From Chytridium lagenaria (lineage: Eukaryota > Chytridiomycota > Chytridiomycetes > Chytridiales > Chytridiaceae): a DNA stretch of 64,000 bases. Made by a program: the position numbers and the translations under genes. A model generated the notes under the pieces. The model did no database searches and had not been told where the DNA came from. It saw only the letters and a program-made list of their open reading frames with translations. Shown piece after piece: positions 49,569 through 61,431 of this stretch. Where the stretch lies: positions 1 through 64,000 of the forward strand of contig JAHLKC010000066.1 in assembly GCA_025449115.1 (NCBI GenBank), read 5' to 3'. How positions within the stretch are numbered: the stretch's first letter is position 1; every line of letters begins with the position of its first letter.

Positions 49569-52500
49569 TCACCGGCACCCCAGACTTTGAACTTGCATCC
49601 GACATACCCCATCCGTCAACGTCTCCCACCCAGATTCTTCTCCAGTCGCCCGTAAATTAGATGTGGATCGCGTCATTCTCCGGGTCCGAGCGTCCAGCCC
49701 GATACCAATAGTACCAACAGTCTCCATCGGTCTCTTTAGTCTACTACGTTGCGTGGGAAGGCCTGAAATTTCCACATTCCGTTTAGCGCTATCCGCCATC
49801 ACGGCCAGTTTTGAAGGTACTGTCATGACGTTAGCATTTGGAGCCGTGACTTTCATAGGTGTAAGCCGCATTTTAGGGATGAATGATTGCCGAGCTTGAC
49901 GCCGTCGTAGTTTTTTTGGACTGGCTGTCTCCTCCAATCCGCCTTTCAATTTATCCGTCTCCCTCTCTGTCGTCGGCTCCTTGTTTTCAGCGAGATGATT
50001 GACGGTCAAAGGCTTGCCCTTTGCAGAATGGATGCTCCGAGCTCTCGGTCTTGCCAGTGGTGTGCTATCGGGATCCACATTCGGGGTTCGACTTCTCAAT
50101 CGTGCTTTTGTAGGCGTATTAAAATCCTGATCATCGTATTCTATATCCTCGCTGATCTTGCGTTCAAGTCGTCGTCGTTTCACTGTAGTTGACAGAGATT
50201 CCTCTGCGGCCGTTGCAAGAGACGCGTTTTGGACGACAAAGATATTCTCCTTGTCATGCTTCATGTGACCATGAGCAAAAGAATGAACAGCCTTGTCCCA
50301 AGCCCCATCCATTTCCTCATTCTCCATCACCGATTCAGAATCTGTCATCTCCACATCCCCACCTTCCGACTCGCTTTCCGATGCCGTGTCGTAGATAATC
50401 GGCACGTTTTCAAAAGCCTCTACTCCCTTATCAGTGTCTTGTGGTAGAATACGGTTAGGGGACCCCGCCTGTTTTCCAAGCACCAACGACACCACTTGAG
50501 CCGAGATCTGCAGAATCTCCATTTGTCTTTGAATCTCACTTGCGTTGGAACTCTTGGCGGCGTTTGATATGGTCTCATACACCGCAATGATGTTGCGACC
50601 GTAAAATTTGGCAATCTCGGCGTTAATAACTGACTGAGCCTCGAAATGCTCTGTCTGCGCCTTCACTATCTCACAGAGTCGGTTATTCTCAGTGGAGAGT
50701 TGAAGCATGGTCGACTCGAGATGTAGCCGTTCACTCAACTCTGGAGTTAACCTTCGAGCAGAAGAGGATGACGAAACAAGCCTATCAATACCAGCACGGT
50801 GTCTGTCTATAGCCAAAGAGGCTTCACCAGAATTATGACGGAACGCCACATTCGTTTCATGCAAATGATCAATGGCATTCACAATCCCCGTTTTGTAGTC
50901 CAAGTAAAATTGCCAAATCTCTGTCGCTTTTAATCCATCACTAATGGATGTCTCAGGCATGGCAGAGAGTACAGCCTTGAGGAATTCCATCTTCCGTTCG
51001 TTTTGATTGACATCAAGATCAGCAGAGACCTGCACACGCCCCTTGTCCTGAATTTTCTCGTAATGCCTCCGAACTCTCCTCAAGAGATCGTCATAAAGTT
51101 CAGTCGACCCTAGGGCTGGCGGCTCAAGAGGCTCAGCGACACGCGTCGCTAATTTTTCCTTGAGCTGATCAATTTCAGACCGTAAATCCTCAATGATACG
51201 AGGGTATTGGGATATATGATTGTCGATGGAAAGAGAATTCCGGTGATATTTCGTTTTTATATTCTTTGCTCGGTTAGCGTACTTTAGAGTGTTGTGTGTT
51301 TCTTCGTAATGTATAAGAATAGGGCTGATATTGGCGATCATAACCACCTGTGATTTTGTTAACTAATAAAGCAGTGAAAAACCTTTGAGAAAAATAGAGC
51401 TTACCTTGCAATTCCCGCTAAGCGAAAACTTTAAAAGCCTCGTTAGCTTTGAATCTCTAAAAAAAAAAAGAAATCAGGATGTGAAACAGCACACCTTGTT
51501 TACCGAAATGGAATATGATTAGGCTTGTCACCGCAAAGAGCATTGATACAGTTTCCAAGAGCCAATAGCGACCTTATCATTGGTTATTGCAAATCAAACA
51601 AACAACTCCCGACCTATTAATATTGGCACCTTCCAGCAACCTTTCGCCCTTATTTTTCGTGACAGAAGCTCTCTAAAAACGTGAGGCCCTCGTAGATTTT
51701 AAAATCTCACCTCACTTCCCGCCAAATCGATAATACTAAACGTAGCAAAGCTGAATTTATCTACAACCCCAGTATTCTTCTGTTTCTGCTTAACATGAAT
51801 TTGCAAAATAGCGTGACTCCTTGACGAAACTTCATTAGCCTCTGTCGGTGCCCTCGTTCTGTTCTCATTTCCCAGGATCAACATCTTCATTACGTCGTGG
51901 ACGTCTTTCGGTCGATGTTCGGAAAGACCGGCAATAACGACTCTAGCGTCGTCCTCGCGGACGTCAAGGGATGCATTTGAAAGAGGATCAAGAGAGAGAA
52001 GATCGCGGATGGTTTCATTGTAAACTTCGAGGTAGGAGAGAGAGACATCAGTCTTTCGGTCAGCGGAGTTTGAGTCAATCCGCGTGAAAAGTTCCTTCAT
52101 GGTTCTGAAGATAACTCCAGGGTCCTTTTCCGTGCCTTATCGTCGCAATTAGACTGTAAAATCAAATGATATGAACCTGTGATGGTAAAAGTCTTCCCAC
52201 ATCCTGTAGCTCCATACGCAAATAGTGTGGCATTGAAGCCATTCAAGACATCATCAATCAACGGTTTGGTGGTTCCCTCAAAAACTTGCTGTTGCGTAGA
52301 CGACTCCCCGAAGACTTTATCAAATGCATATTTAATCTCCTTGTTCCGTTTAGCCCCATGTCGATACATCCGTTGAGCGGCCGCCAACTCCTTGTCCAAA
52401 GGATCTGAACAAAACTGTCAGTTCCAGTCTCCACCACCCCACCAAGCGTCTAACCAAATACTAGCACTCGTTCATCCAGCACAGCAACAATGCGGCGTAA

Positions 52501-52590
52501 GGATTTCTCATCGGCATTCTCAGGGCTATCGCGAGACAGCAGTGGCCGCACGCGAACGACGACAGTGATGTTTTCGCTCGAGTCCGCCAT
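49569..52590 (-). CDS. Kinesin-8 motor (Kip3/KIF18-like)
   Basis: Plus-end-directed motor; kinesin-8 members control microtubule length in mitosis. ATG 52590 gives [17 protein letters not shown]. The motor domain has an [13 protein letters not shown] insertion typical of kinesin-8, [20 protein letters not shown] (P-loop GATGCGKT), [30 protein letters not shown] (switch I), [10 protein letters not shown] (switch II), [17 protein letters not shown] and [19 protein letters not shown]. The neck [14 protein letters not shown] is followed by coiled coil ([16 protein letters not shown]) and a ~350-residue tail with acidic and basic low-complexity segments and R/S-P sites. Six introns lie in the motor half; the last exon carries about 590 codons. 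All nucleotide-binding motifs are intact. Confidence 0.93.
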
Positions 52591-52618
52591 GTACAAGTCC
52601 GAAGATTTTTTTTAGAAA

Positions 52619-53998
52619 ATGGAGGGTGATGGGAAGGATGAGGATGCCAAGAGGTTGCTCAACAAGTTCCCCAGAATACGCACGACAGCGATTGAATCAC
52701 TACTTCGTGCAAAGACGAGGAGGCTACAAGGTGCAAGGCCGTATTTGCAGGAGGATTTTGTAAAGAATCCCTATGCGGTCGACAGTTTTCTTGAGGCCGT
52801 ATCTATACGCACAGATGTCTGGCTAGATCCCTCCAACGAACTCCAGGATTTTCTAAAGTACGTTGTTAAAGGATCTTCTGCGATAGATTTTAAGTAAATT
52901 AACCTAAACACATGAAATCGGAAGCCAACCTCTGATAGAAAATTACAATACGCTTCGGACTCGACAGAACGGGAATGGGCGATGAAGCTGTAATGCATTT
53001 TCACAAAATCAGAGTTTATTCATTTTCTTGATTTATATCCAAGCGTCACCGAGGGCGTCCAGAAGATGATGTCGAAGGATACCGACGGCGCTATCAAGAA
53101 GTTTTCAACAGCGGTCGAAATTGACCCTTTATGTGCGGAGGGATTTGTTGGAAGAGGAGCTGCGTTAGTTTATTTGATCTTTTCGCCTTTGTAATGGTTT
53201 TCTCCTTTGTAATGGTTTTCGTACTAGGCTGGCGAATCAAGGAAAATTCGATGAGGCCATCAACGATTTTAAGCACTGCTTAACAATATCCCCCGACCAT
53301 CGCAACGCAAAAGCCTACCTCTCAAAATGTCAAGTAAAAAAATTAGAAGTCGACGAGGAAAAGCGCCAGGCTCACGAAGAAGCCCAAAAGCTTCGTGAGA
53401 GGCAAGAAAGAAGGTAGCCTGACTTTAAATTCCTTGACATTTTTTACTTTGTTGAAACGAGAGGGAAAAATGTTGGATTCTAAAACGACGCGTTTGGAGG
53501 ACAAAAAAATTAAGGACGATGGTATCTATCGCTCAAATGCGCCCGAAATGTATGGCCCCGCACTGCCTTCAAAATCAGCATCTCAGTCTTCGATATCGAC
53601 GCATGGGAGTTCACGAACAGATACGATGCACAAGTCAAAGAGAAAACGGCGGCGTAAAGACGAAACGGAAACAGAATCGGATAGAGAGGGAGGGGATCGG
53701 AGTAGATCCAGGAAAACGGCATTTGAGGAAGTATAGAAGGGAAAAGGAGGGTGATGAAAATGAAGCATTAAAGAGTGATACCAGCGAAGATACCAATAAC
53801 ACCAAAGGAAAACACCACCCGTCAAAGAAAGGATCCGCGAGTTCTTCAAGCTCGACTTCAGACCTCGAAGAAGCGTTTTCGCGCAAAACAAGGCATAAAG
53901 AGCACCGAAAATTCAAAGAAAAAGAAATAGAAGATGATTCGCCTCTATTAAATTACAAGTTTTGGGAAGAGAGAGGGACAAAAAAAAAAAAGAAGTAG
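52619..53998 (+). CDS. TTC14-like TPR protein
   Basis: ATG 52619 starts an N-terminal segment (EGDGKDEDAKRLLNKFPRI). Three or four exons then give tandem TPRs: MSKDTDGAIKKFSTAVEI and CAEGFVGRGAA, then ANQGKFDEAINDFKHCLTIS and HRNAKAYLSKCQ. This order and the following charged helix (EVDEEKRQAHEEAQKLRERQERR) match TTC14. The C-terminus is a Lys/Arg/Ser/Glu-rich tail (DRSRSRK, KKGSASSSSSTSDLEE, terminal KKKKK) as in RNA-processing proteins. The S1 domain present in animal TTC14 is not seen. One frame change lies near 53,700-53,730. Start codons of this gene and kinesin-8 are 28 bp apart, and its stop is 10 bp from the convergent stop of the helicase gene. Confidence 0.7.
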
Positions 53999-54008
53999 TT
54001 ATCCATCT

Positions 54009-55998
54009 TCACTGGGCCTTAAAATTGACCCGAGGCGCCACATTAAATCCAAAAGCTTTAGCGACCTTCGGAACATCCAGCTTATCCACGTCAAAGTACT
54101 TTTTCAAAAGATTTGACGCATAAGTTTGGACGTAGGTGCGGTAAGCATCTAGAGCAGATTTGTAAAGCATGTAGTTCTTTTCGACGGATTTTTCGATCTG
54201 AGCTTGAAGCTTTTCTGCTCTATTTGCGGAAATAGAGAATTCTCCAGAGCTAACACCACTGGATTTAAGTTTCTTCAAAAAATCCTGCTCGTGTGGGAGG
54301 AGGAAAAGGAGGGCTTGACCAGACTGGGGAAACTTTCCGGACGTTCAAAATGTAATCCTACACGCCAAAAAGTATACGCGTTAGCCACGTTGTGACAGGA
54401 ACAAAAGATCCTACCTCAACTGAATCCGGAGGTTCGTACTGGATTAACCAATCCACCGGCGGGATATCAAAGTCCCTTGCAGTTACATTGGTGCAAAACA
54501 AAAATCCTTTTTCGGCGTCCCGGAACCTAGAAAATACCTCGGTGCGCCGCTGCAGATTCTGATCACCGTGAGCAGTGCTAACCTGAATGTCAATGTTGGC
54601 CAACATTTCTGCATGGAATTTCACAGATTCGCTTGACGAAAACAGCACGATAATCTTCTTGTCAGGCAAATTCTTGGATAGAAATGTGAACAAGACAAGG
54701 AATCGAAGTTGACTCGTACAGATCAAGTGACTGTGGGAGTTGATCTTGTCGGTTGAGGTGGACTCAGGTTCAACATTAGAAATAGTCACGAAGGAGTTGG
54801 CGAGGAGTGTCGACGCAAGAGTGCGGACTTTTCAGTAAGCGTATGCGTGAAAAGGATCGTTTGACGAACTAGGAAATAAAGAAGTGATATAAGCATATTG
54901 AAGGCTGTCCGTAGTAACTTGACGGACTTACCTGTGGTAAGAATTTTCCGAATCTTGCGAACGTCCTTTAGCGACCCAGACTGGCAAACAGTGTCAGCCT
55001 CATCAACAACGAGAATTCCTGTGCTTTTAAATTCAAATCCAGGTGTGTACTCCAAATGATCTAGGATAGCAGCAGGCGTGCCAATGAGAAGGTTGACACC
55101 TTTAATCAACTTATCCGACTCTGATCTCTTCGTTGAGCCCTCTAACACAAGCCCAAGAGTCTGTTGTGCATGCTTAAAAAGCTCTTTTGCAACCGAATAC
55201 ACCTGTGACGCTGTCTCACGGTTCGGCGAAATAATGACAGCCCCAACGCCGTTCCTCGGCTTAAATTTAAGCTTAACCAAAAATTCCATAGCCGGGAGGA
55301 ATGTGCGATCGTGGAATCGGTCGTCTTTGTCGTGATTCCAATAAAAGACTTCCCAGCCAAAAGCTTTGGCAGGCTGCGTGCCTGGAACCGTGACATCTTT
55401 TCCAAGCCGGTTTCCTCTAAACCTCTGTAAAGGCTCGCGTTGATAGAAAGGGATGAAAATTCATAACTCTCCGGTTCTGTTTAACGATAATTTAAGGCTG
55501 CTGTTGAATAATATATGTCCCTTACCATCATCGCCTTCGTCGTGAATGTCATAGGCATAGGTGCAGGTTTCGTTTCAAGATTTTTCGACACGGTCTGAAC
55601 AACAGCAGGTTTCGGTACAATATTCGCAGATATTTGAATATCCTCCATCTCGTGATCATCCTCGTCGTCTATAGCTTCCAAACTTAGGCTGTGAGCCTTT
55701 CGAGCTGCCTTCTTTGCCTTCCTTACGGCTGACTTATCAATCTTTTCCGGACGTGCCACCGGTGCGACCTGCTGTACGTTCTTCTTTGCTTTCTTCTCAA
55801 CTTTGAATGACGAGGTGGTCGATGCTATAGGCTTGCGAAGGGACGCAGCTGCTTAAATATATGTTATTTCATGAAAGGATCATCACATTTAGCAAATATC
55901 ACTAAAAAAAAGAAAAGGAAGTGAGACATCAAATGCATACTTCTGCTTTTTGAGGACTGCTCCTCTGCCTTCGCTGCTTTCTTTCCCTTGACAGGCAT
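54009..55998 (-). CDS. Has1/DDX18-like DEAD-box protein with degenerate motifs
   Basis: ATG 55998 (MPVKGKKAAKAEEQSSKSR), then a Lys-rich and acidic N-terminus. The body aligns with Has1/DDX18: FQARSLPKLLAGK (Q-motif region), PAMEFLVKLKFKPRNG, VDEADTV (motif II), VLFSSSESVKFHAEML (IV), RDFDIPPVDWLIQYEPPD (V), LLFLLPHEQDFLKKLKSSG, and the diagnostic C-terminus AYRTYVQTYASNLLKKYFD, VDKLDVPKVAKAFGFNVAP. Several catalytic motifs differ: the Walker A position reads TTKTTDST where AKTGSGKT is expected, motif III reads THT instead of SAT, TPGR reads TPAA, and the HRxGRxxR region reads LNVRKVSP. Family members act in 60S ribosome assembly; here ATPase activity is doubtful. There is a one-base loss near 55,300 and another near 54,330. 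Confidence 0.8.
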
Positions 55999-56474
55999 AT
56001 CTGTGAAGCTCTGTCCACAAGAACTTTTTTTTTTCTGAAGTTGTTCAAGTTCTGACAATTCAGTATTTAAAAATGTGGAAGGAGCAAGAGTAAGTAAGGG
56101 ACATGAGGCAATAATGTGATGCACCACGCAAAAATACAATATGTAGTGGCGTGGCGTACCGTACACTGTCGACGTATACCGATGGATAATAACGTGAAAT
56201 GTTCTTGGCAAGATGCATGATTACTTCGAGACTATAGTAGTTTGCACGTATTGCAGGGACGCCTATCAGTCTTAGCGTGGAAGAGATCAGTCAAATCCAC
56301 CTTCATTTCATTAGACATTCTCAGACGATGTGATGGATGGCCGGATCGATGGACACTCTCACTTTCACTCAAAGACACGAAGGCTCCAATGACATCATTT
56401 TCCGTTTCAAGATCCATTAAATTTTGCAGTCCCCTCAACCAAACCATCACGTTTTTTTCCCCTTACAGAACCAA
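55999..56474. other. Divergent upstream region, Has1-like / Sac1
   Basis: About 470 bp between the two coding regions. No independent gene is supported; the ORFs 56232-56450 (minus) and 56242-56499 (plus) are mutual shadows. The first exon of the Sac1 gene may lie here. Confidence 0.4.
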
Positions 56475-59094
56475 CTACCTCAGAAACCAACATCTATGAA
56501 ACCCGCATCATCCAGCAAAAGGCGGTGGAGAAGGCCTCTTATCGCGTGTACGAACTGAGGATGGGAAGGTGTTGATCGAGAACCCTTTAAAGGTCAGGAA
56601 GAATGGCCAAGAGACACACGATTTGCTTGTGATCTCAAAGGACGGCGTTGAGGTGCAAGGTAAGATAAATGAACTGCAATCACTATTGTCTTCACTTTTG
56701 TACATATGAATGCATAGGTTCAAAGTTCTGAGAACTTCATGGAGCATTCAAATGCTGTCTCCGCTGGGTGACGCTATTCCAAAAAAACGATCACTGATGG
56801 AAGTCTTTTAACCCAGATCGCAAGATTGCTTTCCCAGCATCGGCCGATGATATTGCAAGCACTACGGATGCTTTGGCGGTCATTGGTATCATTGAATTGT
56901 GCTTTGGTGAGTGTTTTAGTGTAGCCTTAATGTCTAGACGAAGACGAGGAGGATGCCACTCTCTTTCTACCGTTTTGTGGTTGCGGCTCGCATTCTAATT
57001 GAATCCGCTGTTTTCACTTTCTCTAGCCAAATATCTTCTCGTTGCCACACAAAAGACACTCGCATCTACCATCCAATCCCACAAAATTTGGAAGGTTCTT
57101 GCTGGCAAGGCAATTGCCATCGGGTCGACTGCCGATCAGCAGCAGCTAGTTCAAAAAAAAGAGACTGACGAGACTACTTTGGCTAGGGTATGTTTAGGCT
57201 TAGAAATTTCTTTTAACATAGAATAGTACACTCTTGATCAAGAGTTGTTGAGCCACGTCAAGTCCATTATCAACTCGCAGCATCTCTACTTCTCAACAAC
57301 ATATGATATTACCCACTCTATCCAGCACAATGCCCTCCGCACCAGCTCACTCCGTGCGGCCAACTCTGTCGTTGACGACCGCTACTTCTTCAACCTCCAT
57401 GTCCAGAGCCCTATTCTTGCAAAATCGACTGGCACTGGCGATGTTGGAGATGCTTCTCCTTGGTCTACAAGTTGATTGCGGGTTTGCAGGCGCTATTGAC
57501 ATCAAAATTGCTGGCTCTAGCGTCGGCGAGGGTGAAGTGGCTTCCGACAAGACTTACACTGTCGCCTTGATTTCGAGGCTCAACCACCGTCGTCTTGGTA
57601 CGCGTTACGTTCGTCGTGGACTCGACATGGACGGAAATGCGGCCAACAACGTCGAAATGGAACAGATTGTCTTTCACCATGATTTTAGCAGCGATCGTGG
57701 CATCTCGGCATATGTTCAGATGCGTGGATCCGCGCCTGCTGTGTGGGGTCAGGAGCTCAACTTGGACTACCGTCCTGAGCTTCTCATTGCCGACATTTCT
57801 AAGGCTGATATCTGGCATTCTATCGAAAAGCACTACTCTGATTTAAAGGCTCAGTACATTGGCGAATCCTCCGTCGCTGGCGTTCCGACCATGGAAACAT
57901 TGTCTGTGTCAACCTTTGGATGATAAGGGTTTTGAGAAGCAGCTTACCAAGACTTATGAAGAAACCGTTCGCCGCTTCGGTGACAAGAAGATTCACTACG
58001 AGGAGTTCCCGGTTAACAAGTGGTGTAAGAAGATGAACTTCCGTAACATGGATATCCTCGTTGACCGCATGCGTGACCGTCTTATCAACAGCGGGCTACC
58101 TCGTCGCCGAAGGTGAAGTTCCCACCTTGACCACTGAAGCACTGCTCACAAGCTCAAGCCCAAGCATCTCCCCAAGCCTTCGTCTCCATCGACTTCAGAC
58201 GGGTATCGCCCGTGTGTCCTGCCTCGACTCTTTGGACCGTACCAACCTCACCTGCAGTATCTTTGCTCGTTACATGATTCCGTTCCAGATCGCGTCTCTC
58301 GCTGATCCAGCTGCGTCAGCCAAGTTTGCACCTGTGGACGGTGCTTCCCCTAATGATGTCCGTGACCCTGTTGCTGGCCTTCGTACGGCATTAGAGCCAT
58401 CTGTGAGGATCTTGACCAACCTTTGGGCTGACAGTGGTGATGCTGTTTCCCTTTTGTACGCCGGAACCCGTGCTCTAAAATCTGATGTGACTCGTACTGG
58501 CAAGCGTCAATGGTTGCGTGGATCCCTTGACGATGGTGTCAACTCGTTGACTCGTTACTACTTGAACAACTTTTCCGACGGTAGGAACAAGACGGGTATG
58601 ATCTGTGGTCTGGCAAAGTCAGCGCTGATACGATGCGTGTTCTCGCTGAAACCGACGGTGCCAAGAAAGCTAAGCAGCTCAAGAAGCCTTTCCTTGAGAA
58701 GGGTAAAGGCATCACTGGATTTTTTATCCCGGGTTCATCATTGACCGTGTTGAGCCTTTACTCCAAGCCGCCAGCGATTTCACTCAAAGCACTGTTGAGG
58801 ATCAAGTTAAGAAGGCTCAACAGCTTCCAAGAGGCTTCTTACCAACACCTTGGCAATGGGAGCTCGTCAACCCCCAAGGCAGGAGAGCAACCGAGCTACA
58901 TATCATTCTTGGTATCAGCCATTAAGATCTACGCGCCTGAACAGGTGACGGGAGTGTTGGAGTTTGTGGTGGCTATGGTGGTGTTCTTTTACATTTTGGT
59001 GCTCGTCAAAATTTTCCAATTGAAGGGACAGAGCATTGTCGACAGGCCAAAGCTTAGCTACGAGTATGCAACCATTCATGAAGTTCTTGATTAG
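56475..59094 (+). CDS. SAC1: Sac1-type phosphoinositide phosphatase, repeatedly frameshifted
   Basis: ER/Golgi PI4P phosphatase homologue. The exons and frames in order give a weak N-terminus (EDGKVLIENPLKVRKNGQ), AKYLLVATQKTLASTIQSHK, HLYFSTTYDITHSIQHN, DDRYFFNLHV, LISRLNHRRLGTRYVRRG, AYVQMRGSAPAVWGQELNLD, DHGNIVCVNLLDDKG, the catalytic loop RVSCLDSLDRTN (CX5RT, Cys retained), TRTGKRQWLRGSLDDGVNSL, RYYLNNFSDG and a C-terminal TM (VLEFVVAMVVFFYILVLVKI). Two or three true introns lie upstream of 57,230. After that, frames change at least six times (near 57,470, 57,885, 57,918, 58,090, 58,600 and 58,740) without splice signals. Residue conservation is high in every piece, so accumulated consensus indels are more likely than an old pseudogene. 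The exact start is unresolved. Confidence 0.85.
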
Positions 59095-59744
59095 ATTTGT
59101 GTTTTCTTTTTTTACTCAAAACCAAAGCTCTATTCGAACACCTTTTCTTTACCTTTTTTCTTTAAGACCTCTTCATGTTTCTGTTTCTTGCAAGAGAAAC
59201 CACTTATGGTTTCGACCTCTTGGTTTTTTTTTCCCTTCTTCACCACTTTATATTTATGATATACGTTAAAGAAAACGCTTCTTTCCTGTTCCTCTTTTAC
59301 TTTCTTTTTTTTGTTGAGATAAATGAAATTTTTTCTTACGAATCTAACGCCTTTTTTTTTTCCCCCCATTTTTTTACAAAAAACAAAAACTAAAACTAAA
59401 ACACCGCAAACCAACAATACACAACAAATCGCAAACCAAACGACAAAAAAAACAAACAAAAAAAACAAAAACAAACCAACCTGGTGATATACCTTTCTAC
59501 TTTCGATTTTATTTCCACTTGACAAAAGGGTTGTAGAGAGGCTGGAAGGAACCCCCGCATTTATCAATGGTGATAAGTTGTAGAACATCTTTTTCATTTT
59601 GATGTTATTATGCTCCAATTTTTTATGTTTTAGTATTTTTTTCTGTCAACCACCCTGCAAGCGATCGACGACCTCTTTGTTTTGTATTCTAGAATTCCTT
59701 TTTGGCGATTTGTTTCAAAAACTTCATTCTACCACATACTATGT
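59095..59744. other. T- and A-rich spacer
   Basis: Long T-runs on the left and A/C-rich repeats (AAAACTAAAAC, CAAACCAAAC types) near 59,385-59,480. No coding signal on the plus strand; the minus-strand 162-codon ORF (59130-59618) is a product of composition. Confidence 0.5.
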
Positions 59745-60937
59745 TCAATGAGCTAGTGAAGCAGGAGCTTATTTGGAAATTACTATTTCTACATCATTTT
59801 GCAAGAAACATGGGAGACGATGAACAAATTGTTTAAATTAAATGCAGAGGAGATTGAGTCTGTGCAGTCTGCTTTGCTATGGCAGCTTCCAAATGATTAT
59901 AATTACCCAAAAAGAAACATTCGCATTGGAATCGCGTTAGGAGGTAAATACAAGTATTTCTTTGTAAAGTTGAGGTAAAGCCGATTGACGGAGCTGACCT
60001 TTTTGTAACAAGGAATTGTTGGCGACCAAGGATTTTGTTACGATGTTTACGGCGACACTGTAAATGTTGGTGAGTAAATAAATCTGAAACTCGAAGTTGG
60101 TTGGAGTCTAGACTAACAACTTTCACAGCTAGTAGGCTACAAAGCCTTGGCCTGGGCCATGTCCTCTCAACACGAGAAGTATACAAAGTTTTAAATTCAT
60201 CGAGTAAGAGCCTAAAATGCGCTTCAATGTCAATCTTACACAATTTCATCACAGAATCACTGTGGATTCCTCGTGGTCTCCATCCTGTAAAAGGCGGTGA
60301 GCTCGAAATTTTTGAACTCGATCACCCTATAATTCCTCGAAGTCGACCGCAACAAACCCCGGTAGATGGCGGGCTACCCGCAATACCGTCCATGCGCCGT
60401 CGGTTATCAAGTACAGGTGTCTCTCGATGTCAAATGACTAACGGCCTTGCCGATATTGTTCGTCGTCAAAATCGTCAGACACTAATTCTTAGCGGGAATC
60501 CAGTTAATTCTTAGCGCGAATCCAGTCACTACGCTAGCGCTATCATCAGCACTGAGGATTTTAGGACAATTGCGTCGAAAGATGTTGCTTTGAAATCGCC
60601 AACAGCCATGGGAAGTGCTGTCTTAGGAAGTCCTACTTCGACGCATTCGGTCAATTCGATTCCAGCTAACGCGGTCCCGGCAGTTACGATATCATCTGTA
60701 GCATACGTTACGTCATCGGCAACGGCAACGGGAACGCTGCAGAAAACTGCTGAAGAAAAGGGCGGAATAACCGAAACATCAATTGGCCACGCAATGGCAC
60801 CAAACACTACAAGCTTTTCAATGTCAATGCCATCCAGCATGTCAGCACCAAATTTCTGCACACTCCCTCTATACCATCAGAACCAACTCCTAAACAAAAC
60901 CCAGCCCAGGGGTCCATTTTCGTCATATCATCACTAA
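59745..60937 (+). CDS. Class III adenylyl cyclase, C-terminal half of the catalytic domain (partial)
   Basis: Exons give NIRIGIALG, intron, GIVGDQGFCYDVYGDTVNV, intron, ASRLQSLGLGHVLSTREVY, the second half of a class III nucleotide cyclase domain including the GDTVNxASR signature. The Asp in YDVYGD sits where adenylyl cyclases bind adenine, and guanylyl cyclases have Cys at this place, so ATP is the expected substrate. The first half (metal-binding Asp residues and substrate Lys) is absent: only about 650 bp of spacer separate it from the Sac1 stop. The usual few residues between GIxxG and GxVG are also missing. After the domain comes a Ser/Thr-rich tail. A 22 bp tandem duplication (60484-60527) coincides with an in-frame TAG; the frame is open again to 60937. 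The gene is probably broken or 5'-truncated. Confidence 0.7.
60484..60527 (+). repeat. 22 bp tandem duplication
   Basis: TAATTCTTAGCGGGAATCCA and its neighbour repeat once with a G-to-C change, adjacent copies at 60484-60505 and 60506-60527. The unit is not a multiple of three and the second copy supplies an in-frame stop in the cyclase tail. Confidence 0.8.
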
Positions 60938-61431
60938 ACCTCCCAACGTCCTCATACCTCTCAAACCACCGTCAAACCCACGCCCCGCCTCAAACCGCAG
61001 CACGCCCTCCCTTAATACCTCCATCAACATCGACCCCTTTCAACCTATAATCCAAAAGGTCGAACCCTTTTGTCCCAAGGTCGCGCCCAAGAGCTCTACG
61101 ACTGCATGCCAACTTTCTCATCCCATACCGTCTGAACATTCCAGACTCACTTATTCTTCAAACGCGAACCTTTGTTGTTCATGATATCTCCTTCGAAGCT
61201 GAAGACTGAGCGTGGCCTGCAGCTTGCAGACTACCTTCACATGCCAAACAATTGGATGTCCAAATTGTCTGAAACACGTAAAAAAAGAATAAAATTTGAT
61301 TTATTATGGAGCCAATCAAAAGAAATCGCCGAGGTATGTGCGCTGATCAAAGAGGATCATTTGTGCACCTCTTTTTTTTTTCTTTCATCCACCAACCTCT
61401 TTCTCCCCAAACCCCACATCCAACTTTCAAT
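60938..61431. other. Possible continuation of cyclase tail and upstream region of the RRM gene
   Basis: The plus strand has Pro/Ser-rich open stretches (NPRPASNRSTPSLNTS-like) to about 61,165 and a short segment RGLQLADYLHMPNNWMSKLS near 61,210 that looks coding but shows no recognised domain. From about 61,360 a T/C-rich leader precedes the RRM start. Confidence 0.35.

Noticed and set aside
59130..59618. 162-codon minus-strand ORF
   Set aside because: Lys/Phe/Val-rich product of T- and A-run sequence between genes.
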